A DNA stretch of 64,000 nucleotides from an uncultured Oligoflexia bacterium. Its GTDB lineage: Bacteria; Bdellovibrionota; Bacteriovoracia; Bacteriovoracales; Bacteriovoracaceae. Every line of letters begins with the position of its first letter. Position 1 is the first letter of the stretch. Shown piece after piece: positions 9,053-17,561 of the stretch. The notes below the pieces were generated by a model that made no database searches, was not told the origin of the DNA, and was given only the letters and a program-made list of their open reading frames with translations. A program made the translations under genes and the position numbers. The stretch spans positions 124,001 to 188,000 of the forward strand of contig CAJXPQ010000001.1 in NCBI GenBank assembly GCA_913058265.1, written 5' to 3'.

Positions 9053-9813
9053 TAGTAACTCCTAAACGTATGTCTATTTTCGAGATCTTTTTTCAAACTA
9101 AATACTTTACCATCATTAAACTGAATCTCTGTATAGCCAGTATTACAAGTATTATTAGCTCCACATATAAATGTACCTCTTTCCTTACTTACGCCATAGC
9201 TTAGGAAAAGATCTTGTGGCATACCTCTCCAAACATGTCTTCTTGCTGCGAGGAACGGCAGGAGTCTTCCGCTCCTATAATCTTTGAGGGGGTCTGTCAG
9301 AAGCAGAAATACCGTCTTATTATCTGAAATAATAGAGACATTCACTTTGGTTATTTTCTTTTTAAATTTATTAAATAGTTCATTAGCTGACGAGCCTTTA
9401 ATGCCTTCAAGTGAACATTTTTTATCTCCACAAATAAAATCCACTTTAAAATTCATTTGGAAAATACTTGAATATCCATTTTCCCCTACAACGCTAAAAG
9501 ATTGTTCGACCTCTGGTCCAGTTTCCAAATAGGCCAATGTTGAACCGAAAGATTTATTGTCAGTGGCCGAATTAAAGACTTTAGTAATTCTCAGTTTTTC
9601 TCCATAGTAATAATTAGTATTACTAAAAGATGCGTAAAGAGTAGGCCATTTATTTTTATTACCAAATATTTTCTTTTTAATTTCTTTTAAAGCAAATTTA
9701 TATCTAAGCTGCTTATAATTATCCGAAATTTTGTAGTCAACATCTTGATAAGTAGATGATGCACAACTAATAATAAAAAAATAAACAGATACTAAAAGTA
9801 ATATTTTTTTCAT
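9052..9813 (-). CDS. Hypothetical lipoprotein
   Basis: 253 residues with a lipoprotein signal (MKKILLLVSVYFFIISC; lipobox IISC, Cys17). A GAGG ribosome site lies 6 nt before the ATG. The mature protein has two close Cys pairs (FICGDKKCS and FICGANNTCNTGY) and many beta-type stretches. No family was recognised. It is the first gene of a two-gene operon with the exported 445-residue protein, and the two probably act together in the envelope. Confidence 0.62.
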   Translation of the reverse strand: MKKILLLVSVYFFIISCASSTYQDVDYKISDNYKQLRYKFALKEIKKKIFGNKNKWPTLYASFSNTNYYYGEKLRITKVFNSATDNKSFGSTLAYLETGPEVEQSFSVVGENGYSSIFQMNFKVDFICGDKKCSLEGIKGSSANELFNKFKKKITKVNVSIISDNKTVFLLLTDPLKDYRSGRLLPFLAARRHVWRGMPQDLFLSYGVSKERGTFICGANNTCNTGYTEIQFNDGKVFSLKKDLENRHTFRSY

Positions 9814-9913
9814 TTAACCTCATAAATTTGTTTCTTATCTATATATAATAACAAAAATAGAGATTATTGAAATAGTGAATGTATTAACACATATTTCCGA
9901 GTAGTAAGGTGTA

Positions 9914-10381
9914 CTATCTTGGCAAAACACCTTTTGCCATAAAATGATATTCGAAGCTCTTTTTAGTCACTGCAGCGATTTCTTCTTTGCTCGCGCCAGC
10001 ATCTTCTAAATAATGCTTAGTATCTTTAATTGAGAGTTCCTTGCGTGAAATTTTTCCGTTTACCCAAACCTTCTTTCCTGCAAGAGAGAGTGGAACAAAA
10101 AATTTATAATCCTGAAACTTCACTCTAAATGATGATGATGCACTTTTAGTGCTCTTAAGTGTCATCCAGCAGCCTTTTGAGGCACATACCTTCTCAACTA
10201 CCGCCTCCATAACAAGATCTTTCCCCTTAAAGCTTGGAAAGTCTTTAACTATTGTATCGTAGGAAACAGCGCTTTTTGCATTAATCTCTTCCCCATAAAA
10301 GGGTTTCTCGCTAACAGTATTCTTTGCCATAGTGTTAAAGGAAACTAGTGTAAGTAATATTGCAATGATAGTGTAATTCAT
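9914..10381 (-). CDS. DUF4920 exported protein
   Basis: 155 residues with a signal peptide (ending NTMAK). It has the DUF4920 core: an early FYG/GEE motif, AVVEKVCASKGCWMTL with the CxxxGCWM signature, then FxDYKFFVPLSLAGK and VNGKI. GAGGAG precedes the start by 7 nt. DUF4920 proteins are small periplasmic OB-like proteins of unknown role, often beside metal or redox genes. Here the gene lies 48 nt downstream of the metal-efflux operon, on the same strand, and may be its last member (inference). Confidence 0.75.
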   Translation of the reverse strand: MNYTIIAILLTLVSFNTMAKNTVSEKPFYGEEINAKSAVSYDTIVKDFPSFKGKDLVMEAVVEKVCASKGCWMTLKSTKSASSSFRVKFQDYKFFVPLSLAGKKVWVNGKISRKELSIKDTKHYLEDAGASKEEIAAVTKKSFEYHFMAKGVLPR

Positions 10382-10429
10382 ATATTTAACTCCTCATTAT
10401 TTTAAATTAACTTCATAAGTATAGACTGT

Positions 10430-10894
10430 CTACTTCCTTTCGACTTGAACCTTGCCCACATAGTTTGCACCAGCATATAAAGCAGAAATAGTAATAATAA
10501 ATCGCCTTCCTTTAATCTTTGAAAAATCAACAGTGTAATTAGATTTACTAGTATTTGGCGCTAGCTTGTACGATTTCTTTTTTCTTGGATTGAGAGCTTC
10601 CATACTTTTAATTTTAACATCAGATGTTTTGATTGTAAGAAATGATTGATAACCATGAGTACTTAATTCTAAAACATAAATTGTTAATAAGTTATTCTTC
10701 AAAACAGCTTCATAGAAGACTTCTTTCTTGTTTGCTTTACCGTGATCATGTTTCGCAGAACCTGCATGTTGGTGTACGGCTTCCTTAACAACTCCGCCAT
10801 GTGGCGCAGCAGGAATGGAACCAGGTATATGATGATCTCCATGACCAAAACTATTCATACTTGTAAGAATTAGTCCTAAAATTAAAATTTTCAT
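10430..10894 (-). CDS. His-rich periplasmic protein of metal-efflux operon
   Basis: 154 residues with a signal peptide (ending SFG). The mature N-terminus is His-rich: HGDHH, APHGGVVKEAVHQHAGSAKHDHGK. It is followed by a roughly 90-residue beta-type domain. The PHGGxV block resembles the His-rich N-terminal heads of CzcB/CusB-type fusion proteins, but the protein is far too short for a fusion protein. The start overlaps the RND pump stop by 4 nt (ATGA), which indicates tight co-translation. A periplasmic metal chaperone or adaptor is the likely role (inference). Confidence 0.6.
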   Translation of the reverse strand: MKILILGLILTSMNSFGHGDHHIPGSIPAAPHGGVVKEAVHQHAGSAKHDHGKANKKEVFYEAVLKNNLLTIYVLELSTHGYQSFLTIKTSDVKIKSMEALNPRKKKSYKLAPNTSKSNYTVDFSKIKGRRFIITISALYAGANYVGKVQVERK

Positions 10895-13800
10895 AATGTA
10901 TCCTTTTGTTTTTCAATTTGTTTAATATGATGAAGAGTGGCCTTTTTACCAAACTTATAGAAAACTGCAGGCGTAACCCACATATCTAATAATGTGGAAC
11001 TAAAAAGTCCACCAACAATGACGACTGCCACGGGATAGAGGATTTCTTTACCAGGCTCACCGTGAGCTAATAATAAAGGAACCAATCCAAGTATAGCAGA
11101 GAGAGCTGTCATCAAGACAGGAACTAATCTTTCAAGTGTACCCCGCATAATCATCTCTTTAGAGAACTCTTCACCTTCATGAAGGATCAAATGTAGATAG
11201 TGAGAAATCATTAAAATACCATTTCTTGAAGCAATTCCACACAAGGCGACAAAAGCAACAATAGATGCAATTGAAATAGTATTATCTGTAATAAAGATGG
11301 CAAACACACTTCCAATAACCGCTAAGGGAATTCCCATCATAATCATCAAACTTAAGACTGTTGATTTAAAATGACTATAAAGGAGAAAGAAAACAGCAAG
11401 AAGTGAAAGAGTACCCAACAGAATCATAATACTCGACGCCTTTTGTTGACTTTCGAACTGTCCACCATAGGTAATATAATAACCCTCAGGAAACTTCACA
11501 GTCTTATTTATATTGCTTTTAATATCGGCAATAACTTTATCTAGTCCCCTATCTGAAACATTGGCCTGAACGACTATGCGCCTTTGCATATTCTCTCTAT
11601 TTATCATGTTTGGTCCTGTAGCCTCGTAGACATCAGCAACCTTGGCCAGCGTAACCTTTTCACCACTTGGCATAACCTTTACAATAATATTTTGAATTCT
11701 TTCAATATTTGACCTAGATTTATCTGACAGACGAGCAAAAACATTTGTCACTTTTTGTCCTTCGATGACTTGAGCCAGGTTTTCACCTTGCAATGCAACC
11801 TCCATCTGATCAGCAAGCTTTCCAATATTGATATTATATTTTTCAGCGTCTTCACGAATAAAGTAAGTTTTAATCTGAGGTATCTCAACCTGCTTTTCTA
11901 TTTGAGTATCAACGAGTCCATCAACAGTATTAATAGCACTGTATACAGAATTTGCTAAAATCTTAAGTTGATCCCTGTCAGGTCCAAAAATCTTAAGAGC
12001 AATTTCTGCGTTTACTCCAGAGAGCATATGATCAAGTCGATGTGAAATAGGTTGACCGAGATTTATATTTGCTCCAGGTAAAATAGCAAGTAACTTCGTT
12101 CTAATTTCCTGTAGAACGATATCTCTCTCTCTGCCCTTTCCAGGGTAAAAATCAACATCAAGCTCAGAGACATTTACACCTTCTGCATGTTCATCAAGTT
12201 CGGCCCTTCCAGTTCTTCGACTAACATGCTTTACCTCTTCAATAGCTTTAATTATATTCTCTGCTTTATGTCCTAACTCAGAAGAATATTCTAAAGATAC
12301 TCCAGGGGGTAGAGTAATTGAGACCATCGCAGTTCCCTCATTAAATTTAGGCAAAAACTCTTTACTCATTCCAGGTACTAAAAGTAATGATCCAATAAGA
12401 AGAACCAAGGACGGAATGATTACAGTATTAGGCTTCTCAATAACCTTTTGTACGATTGTTTTATCTAGTTTTTTTATCCAATGAACAAATTTAGTATCAT
12501 TCTCAGATTGAAGATTTTTTATTTTAGGGAGAAGAAAGGAGCATAGTACTGGTGTTAGAGTTAAGGAAACAAACATTGAAGCAAATAAAGAAACAATAAA
12601 TGAGAGACCTAAAGGGGTAAAAAAGCGTCCTCCAAGTCCCCCCATATAAAACAATGGGATAAAAGTAAGAACGACAATCATTGTAGCAAAAACAATAGAG
12701 CTTCTAACTTCCTTACTGGCACTGTAAACAACTTTAAGTATAGCATCAGGTGATGCTTTATGGTTATTCTCTTTTAATCTTCGATATACATTTTCAACGT
12801 CAACAATGGCATCATCAACCAAGAGACCAATAGCAATGGCAAGACCTCCAAGGGTCATGGTGTTAATTTCCATTCCATAATATTTAAAAACAATTGCAGT
12901 GATAGCAAATGAAACCGGGATAGCGGTAAGTGTAATAAATGTTGTCCTAAAATTCATAAGAAATAAGAACAAGATAATCGTGACTAAGATCGCACCATCT
13001 CGAAGTGCTTCCTTAACATTATTAACTGCATTATCTATGAAGATAGATTGTTTAAATAAATCTTTATTAACTATGATACCTTCTGGTAGTGTTTTTTCAA
13101 TATCAGATAAAGCGAGATCAATTTTTTTTGTAAGTTCAAGCGTAGATGTTCCAGGTTGCTTTTTTATACCGAGTATAACTCCATCCTTGCCATCAATACT
13201 TGCATCCCCTCGCATGACCTGCTTACCGACCTTGACCTCAGCAATATCGGAAACCTTAACCGCCTGTCCTTGAAAAACACCAACGATTGAGTTCTTAATA
13301 TCATCTATGCTTTCAACTCTCCCAAGATGCCTTATTAGAAATTCTTGCTTATTGATATTCACAAAGCCACCAGTCGTATTCTCACTAATATGTTGTAAAT
13401 TTTCTTGAACCTCTTCAATTGATAGGTTTTTTACACGAAGTTTTTCAGAGTCTAGCATGATATGAAATTGCTTTACACCTCCACCAATTGGAATAACTTG
13501 AGCTATGCCATTTATAGCTAGAAGCCTAGGCCTAATAGTCCAATCAGCTATAGTTCTTAGGTCTATTCCCTGTATTTCTTTATTGCTAGAACTTAGACCT
13601 ATCAACTGGATTTCACCCATTATAGATGAAATAGGCCCCATGATAGGCTTTACACCTTTTGGAAGTTCCTCTTGCACTAAAGATAGTTTTTCTGAGACGA
13701 GTTGACGATTGCGATAGATGTCAGTCCCCCAGTCAAACTCCATCCAAACTATCGATAGACCAACACCAGAGCTAGATCGAATCCTTCTAACTCCTGGGGT

Positions 13801-14025
13801 TCCATTTACTGCAACTTCAATAGGAAAAGTCACCAATGTTTCAACCTCTTCAGGTGCAAGCCCGTGAGACTCAGTCATTATAGTTACTGTTGGACGGTTA
13901 AGATTTGGAAATACATCGATTGGTAGTGTTGAGGCGACAAAAGCACCATAAATGGTAAGGGCAATACTACCAATAACGATTAGCCCCCTATTTCGTAATG
14001 AAAATTTTATAATTGAATCTAACAT
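10891..14025 (-). CDS. Heavy-metal efflux RND transporter, CzcA/CusA family
   Basis: 1044 residues, the usual length of an RND inner-membrane pump. It has the N-terminal helix (LRNRGLIVIGSIALTIYG), two large periplasmic loops and twelve predicted membrane helices in two halves. The TM4 proton-relay segment reads AIAIGLLVDDAIVDVEN (396-412, with D404, D405, E411). The second half has QPISHRLDHMLSGVNAEIALKIFG. The VDDAIVDVEN form differs from the classic Zn/Co/Cd DFG...DGA motif and from CusA's VDAAIVMIEN, so I do not assign the metal. It exports metal ions using the proton gradient and should need an outer membrane factor (next gene) and a fusion protein, which is absent from this locus. Confidence 0.92.
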   Translation of the reverse strand: MLDSIIKFSLRNRGLIVIGSIALTIYGAFVASTLPIDVFPNLNRPTVTIMTESHGLAPEEVETLVTFPIEVAVNGTPGVRRIRSSSGVGLSIVWMEFDWGTDIYRNRQLVSEKLSLVQEELPKGVKPIMGPISSIMGEIQLIGLSSSNKEIQGIDLRTIADWTIRPRLLAINGIAQVIPIGGGVKQFHIMLDSEKLRVKNLSIEEVQENLQHISENTTGGFVNINKQEFLIRHLGRVESIDDIKNSIVGVFQGQAVKVSDIAEVKVGKQVMRGDASIDGKDGVILGIKKQPGTSTLELTKKIDLALSDIEKTLPEGIIVNKDLFKQSIFIDNAVNNVKEALRDGAILVTIILFLFLMNFRTTFITLTAIPVSFAITAIVFKYYGMEINTMTLGGLAIAIGLLVDDAIVDVENVYRRLKENNHKASPDAILKVVYSASKEVRSSIVFATMIVVLTFIPLFYMGGLGGRFFTPLGLSFIVSLFASMFVSLTLTPVLCSFLLPKIKNLQSENDTKFVHWIKKLDKTIVQKVIEKPNTVIIPSLVLLIGSLLLVPGMSKEFLPKFNEGTAMVSITLPPGVSLEYSSELGHKAENIIKAIEEVKHVSRRTGRAELDEHAEGVNVSELDVDFYPGKGRERDIVLQEIRTKLLAILPGANINLGQPISHRLDHMLSGVNAEIALKIFGPDRDQLKILANSVYSAINTVDGLVDTQIEKQVEIPQIKTYFIREDAEKYNINIGKLADQMEVALQGENLAQVIEGQKVTNVFARLSDKSRSNIERIQNIIVKVMPSGEKVTLAKVADVYEATGPNMINRENMQRRIVVQANVSDRGLDKVIADIKSNINKTVKFPEGYYITYGGQFESQQKASSIMILLGTLSLLAVFFLLYSHFKSTVLSLMIMMGIPLAVIGSVFAIFITDNTISIASIVAFVALCGIASRNGILMISHYLHLILHEGEEFSKEMIMRGTLERLVPVLMTALSAILGLVPLLLAHGEPGKEILYPVAVVIVGGLFSSTLLDMWVTPAVFYKFGKKATLHHIKQIEKQKDTL

Positions 14026-14048
14026 ATTATATCCTGTATATTCTTAGT

Positions 14049-15326
14049 TTAGTGATGAGATATCTTCTTTAGTAACAGATGAGTTCCAAGAACTGACTCT
14101 AAAGATAATTTCTCTTTTATAAAATCCATCTTAAGTCCATAAACCTGATCGCTAATACTAGTTAACTCATCTCCTGCACTTGATAAGGCACCTGAATCTT
14201 TTACGCCCTTTCTATACTCTTTAAGTGTTTTTGTATAAAGCTCCTTAGCTATTTTAAGGTTATCCTCTTCATACTTAATTCTTGATTCGATTGCCTTAAG
14301 TTTCTGAAATTGTGTCCGAAGCATAGAGCTATTATCAAGAAAAGTTTGTTTTAGAAGATATTCATCTTTTAATTTACCTAAGTTGGCCTTATCAAGAGCA
14401 TACTTTGTTTTAAAGCCAGAGAAAATTTCCCAACGGGCCATAACTGCAATTGAAGTAGTGGTTTCATCTGAGTCGATACCTGTCTCTTGAGAATTAAGAT
14501 TACCGTGTTCAGCAATAAGATCTATAGAAGGATACCAACCAGAGTTAGCTATCTTTGAGTCATATTCAGATTTCTCAAGATGAAGCTCAGATCTCTTGAT
14601 CGATTCATTATTTTTATTAAAAATAACTAAAAGTTTTTCTAAAGATGTATCAATTTCAAAGTGTGGTAACTCTCCAGAAATAGAAGCCTGTTTATAACTC
14701 TCCAGACCAACAACCCTAAAGACATTCTCACGTGTTTCCTCTGATCTCAATTTGTAAAAATCACGTTTACTCTTGAGCTTTGATCTTCTAAGTTGAAATT
14801 CTAAAAGATCTGTTTTTGTCACAAGCCCAGAAGCTAATCGAATTTTAATTAGTTCAATATGCTTCTGATTTCTTATGATCGCCTGATTAATACTTTTAAT
14901 CTTTTTAGTTAAGTATAGATAAGAGAAATAAAGGTGCTCTACTTGAAGATGAAGCCTAAACTCAGACTCCTTGAGGTCACTCTCAGCAAGTTTTCTTTCA
15001 ACCTTAGTCATATCTAATTTATTTTGATCTCTAAAACCATTAAATAAATTATATTCTCCGTAAATTGATTTAAGGTTATCTGTTTCATCAAAATCGACAG
15101 CTGAACTGGTCGTTTTTTCAATACCTAATTTAAAACCTAATTTTGGATATAAGTCAGATGTAGTTTCAAGTTGCTCTTTATATGCCATTTCTGTATTTAT
15201 TCTCGCGGCATTCAACATATAATTATTCTTAAAGGCCGTTTTTTGTAAATCCTCTAGACTGATACTTTTAGAAAATAGAGGGCCAGTTATTAAAGCTAAA
15301 GCTAATATTAAAAATTGGTGTTTCAT
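14049..15326 (-). CDS. TolC-family outer membrane efflux protein
   Basis: 425 residues with a signal peptide (ending PLFSKS) and two OEP-type repeats rich in long amphipathic helices (LEDLQKTAFKNNYMLNAARINTEMAYKEQ; later KLKDEYLLKQTFLDNSSMLRTQFQKLKAIES). Glycine-poor coiled-coil segments and the YPKLGF / YPSIDL beta turns fit the outer-membrane channel of a tripartite pump (CzcC/CusC type). It lies 23 nt upstream of the RND pump in the same operon. Usually a fusion protein gene would sit between or beside these two. Confidence 0.85.
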   Translation of the reverse strand: MKHQFLILALALITGPLFSKSISLEDLQKTAFKNNYMLNAARINTEMAYKEQLETTSDLYPKLGFKLGIEKTTSSAVDFDETDNLKSIYGEYNLFNGFRDQNKLDMTKVERKLAESDLKESEFRLHLQVEHLYFSYLYLTKKIKSINQAIIRNQKHIELIKIRLASGLVTKTDLLEFQLRRSKLKSKRDFYKLRSEETRENVFRVVGLESYKQASISGELPHFEIDTSLEKLLVIFNKNNESIKRSELHLEKSEYDSKIANSGWYPSIDLIAEHGNLNSQETGIDSDETTTSIAVMARWEIFSGFKTKYALDKANLGKLKDEYLLKQTFLDNSSMLRTQFQKLKAIESRIKYEEDNLKIAKELYTKTLKEYRKGVKDSGALSSAGDELTSISDQVYGLKMDFIKEKLSLESVLGTHLLLKKISHH

Positions 15327-15393
15327 AATCCGTCCACAAAAGGCATCTCTTTATAGATGCTATTAAATTTAAGTAATCTATTTAATATAGGGT

Positions 15394-15750
15394 TTATGAA
15401 ATAGGAGGTCTAATAATTTTTGAGTGAAATTCCAGAACTGAAATCTGATTTATGCTTGGATAAGTTTTAAGGTTAAAGGAAATACTAGGCTCAAGTGAAC
15501 TCGTAGGAGAAAGAATTAATGCATTATGATTATGACCAGCATGACAATTCGTATGACATCCATCACCACAATGATCGTCACAATCATCTGAGCTGTGACT
15601 CTCTCCTTCATTATGCTCTTCGTGAGCAGAGTGATCACTGGAGAGCTCTACATTATCTGCTAGATGCATCTGCAAGCTATTATCTATACTTAGGCCATTT
15701 GAGTCCAGGATTATAGAAAACATTATTGAAAGAATTAAAAAAGATTTCAT
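15394..15750 (-). CDS. Small His/Cys-rich exported protein, CzcI/CopL-like
   Basis: 118 residues with an N-terminal hydrophobic segment (residues 3-16). The middle is packed with metal ligands: DHSAHEEHNEGESHSSDDC, then DDHCGDGCHTNCHAGHNHN. The C-terminus ends in RPPIS, like the RPP tails of CzcI/CopL-type small proteins placed at the head of metal-efflux operons (family resemblance from memory). It is the first gene of the locus, 67 nt before the TolC-like gene. A role as periplasmic metal buffer or sensor is inference. The ligand cluster would suit several first-row metals. Confidence 0.65.
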   Translation of the reverse strand: MKSFLILSIMFSIILDSNGLSIDNSLQMHLADNVELSSDHSAHEEHNEGESHSSDDCDDHCGDGCHTNCHAGHNHNALILSPTSSLEPSISFNLKTYPSINQISVLEFHSKIIRPPIS

Positions 15751-15823
15751 CTTTTAAACAATATCAAATTAAAACTTTCTTATCAATTAAGTTTTGTTAG
15801 TTTCTTGTCAATTTTGAAGGTTA

Positions 15824-16294
15824 CTAAGATTCTTTTATTTTTTTAATCGCATCATTAACTATTTGTGGGATCTCATCATGAAGATCGCCATCTCTAAAAG
15901 AAAGATCAGATTGATGACCGTTATCACGGATACCCTCAAAATAACTTTTTAATCGATGTACGGCCCCAAGCGACTTATGGGTAAAAAGAATAGTAAAAAG
16001 TATAGCAAGTAATGTGGACAAGATAGCAGCCACTATAATAGAGCTTATAATTAGCTCTCTTTGAAAGCCTACTGTCTCATAATAAAAGCTATTAACAGGT
16101 ATACTAGCAGTCCTCGCCATTTCATCCATAACCCAAAAAGATTTAACCACATGGTAATAAATGATACCTAAAGCTGTCCAAAGAGCGAGAATATTAAAAG
16201 TTATTAACGAACCTTGAATTCTTGGACTAATAAGATAGTTTTTAATTTTTCTTTTGTGAGTATATTTTGTTTCATTATCTGAGATAGATTCCAT
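15824..16294 (-). CDS. HAMP-like membrane protein
   Basis: 156 residues with two membrane helices (about 28-48 and 77-99) and a short periplasmic loop. A cytoplasmic tail SLGAVHRLKSYFEGIRDNG...SFRDGDLHDEIPQIVNDAI has the shape of a HAMP domain (Pro replaced by Ala in the first helix, DEI start of the second). Nothing follows the HAMP-like part, so it has no kinase or methyl-accepting domain. Such stand-alone HAMP proteins are frequent in delta-type genomes. AAGGGG precedes the ATG. Function unknown; a signalling accessory is possible. Confidence 0.6.
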   Translation of the reverse strand: MESISDNETKYTHKRKIKNYLISPRIQGSLITFNILALWTALGIIYYHVVKSFWVMDEMARTASIPVNSFYYETVGFQRELIISSIIVAAILSTLLAILFTILFTHKSLGAVHRLKSYFEGIRDNGHQSDLSFRDGDLHDEIPQIVNDAIKKIKES

Positions 16295-16346
16295 GTGATT
16301 CCCCTTGACTCATATTATCAAAGAAAAGAATGGAAATTACAACTGT

Positions 16347-16625
16347 TTAGAGAATATCCAATTTCTTAATGAGATCATCACTTGTGAGCTTAGCAGCTCT
16401 CTGGTCAGTTTCCACCCATTGAGTTTCGGTTTCTAGTTTTTTAATTTTTTCTTCTAGTACTTTAATCTTATCAACTCTATTTGCATCGATATCTTTATTA
16501 ATCGTAGCTAACTCCTTGTTATTTCTAGTAACTACCTTTTTATGGTTTTTTAAATGTTCAGTCAGAGTGTCTAAGCTTTTACTTAAACGATCTGAACTTG
16601 TTAATGAATCTACATATCTTGGCAT
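16347..16625 (-). CDS. Small coiled-coil protein, hypothetical
   Basis: 92 residues from the ATG at 16625, preferred over an upstream TTG at 16649 because GAGG lies 6 nt before it. The sequence is almost entirely charged heptad-type helix (LEEKIKKLETETQWVETDQRAAKL), with no signal peptide, so it is a cytoplasmic coiled coil. No family recognised. It lies 38 nt upstream of the EamA stop on the same strand but is probably independent. Confidence 0.5.
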   Translation of the reverse strand: MPRYVDSLTSSDRLSKSLDTLTEHLKNHKKVVTRNNKELATINKDIDANRVDKIKVLEEKIKKLETETQWVETDQRAAKLTSDDLIKKLDIL

Positions 16626-16662
16626 AATACCTCTTCGGTACCTGAGCAAAAAGCTTTAGCTT

Positions 16663-17544
16663 TTATTTTTTCTGTAATGTAAATATTAGTCCAATCATAA
16701 TAAGAACTCCACACATCAGCATGCGAACTGTGATGATTTCATCTAAAAAGAAGTACCCTATTAAGCCAGCGACAACTGGCTGTAAATAAATAAATATCGC
16801 AACATTACCTGATGGAGCTCTTTTAAGTGCCCAATTATTTAATAAATATGTGAGAAGTGTGGCGCCAATAATTGAGAATAATGCACATTGAATGAACAGT
16901 TCTGAGAATTCAAAACTACCCAATGAAGAAAATTTAGTAAAATTAAAGAGTGACATGACAAAGGATGAAATAAAAAACATCCATGTTGTTGACCACATAT
17001 TATCATACTTCATAAAGAATTTTTTTCCAAAACTCAAATACATTGCAAAACATAGAGCAGCACAAAAAACTAATATATCCCCAATAAATGTACTATTTCC
17101 AAGACTAAGCTGATTGATATCTCTCATCAAGATAACCCCCATAAATGCGAGGATGATCCCAATAAATTTATTGTAAGTAAGGGACTCTTGTTTACGAAGT
17201 ATGACAATAAGCAAAGTTAAAATGGGGATAAAAGTTATTATTATGGAGCTATTTATTGAGGATGTATATTGGAGTCCAACGAGAAATAACCCCTGCCCTA
17301 AGGCCATACTAAGAATAGAAAGAATAGAAACTTGACTGAGAAAAGACTTTGTAATGGGTGGATGTTTTCTTCTCATCACAAGTGTCATCGCAAGCATTCC
17401 GATCCCAGCAAAGAAAAATCTAAGATTTGACCACAAGACGGGGTCCATCTGCTGAACAATAACTTTACTAGCAGGAAAGTTCACTCCAAATAGAAGTTGT
17501 ATAAATATGAGAACAAAAACAACTGTCCCTGTCTTATTTAACAA
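16663..17544 (-). CDS. EamA/DMT-family transporter
   Basis: 293 residues when started at the TTG at 17544. I chose this start because a strong AAAGGA site lies exactly 6 nt upstream, whereas the ATG at 17589 would overlap the protease gene by 28 nt and add a non-hydrophobic leader. Ten predicted helices form two EamA repeats (FGVNFPASKVIV...RFFFAG and FVISSF...LKRAPSGNVAIFIYLQPVVAGLIGYFFLDE). The conserved ending LQPVxAxLxGxxFLxE is clear. It is a drug/metabolite-type inner membrane exporter with unknown substrate, placed directly downstream of the secreted protease. Confidence 0.85.
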   Translation of the reverse strand: MLNKTGTVVFVLIFIQLLFGVNFPASKVIVQQMDPVLWSNLRFFFAGIGMLAMTLVMRRKHPPITKSFLSQVSILSILSMALGQGLFLVGLQYTSSINSSIIITFIPILTLLIVILRKQESLTYNKFIGIILAFMGVILMRDINQLSLGNSTFIGDILVFCAALCFAMYLSFGKKFFMKYDNMWSTTWMFFISSFVMSLFNFTKFSSLGSFEFSELFIQCALFSIIGATLLTYLLNNWALKRAPSGNVAIFIYLQPVVAGLIGYFFLDEIITVRMLMCGVLIMIGLIFTLQKK

Positions 17545-17561
17545 ATGCAGTCCTTTGCAGT

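Noticed and set aside
12899-13273. A 124-residue plus-strand open frame antisense to the RND pump
   Set aside because: A shadow of the well-conserved pump gene.
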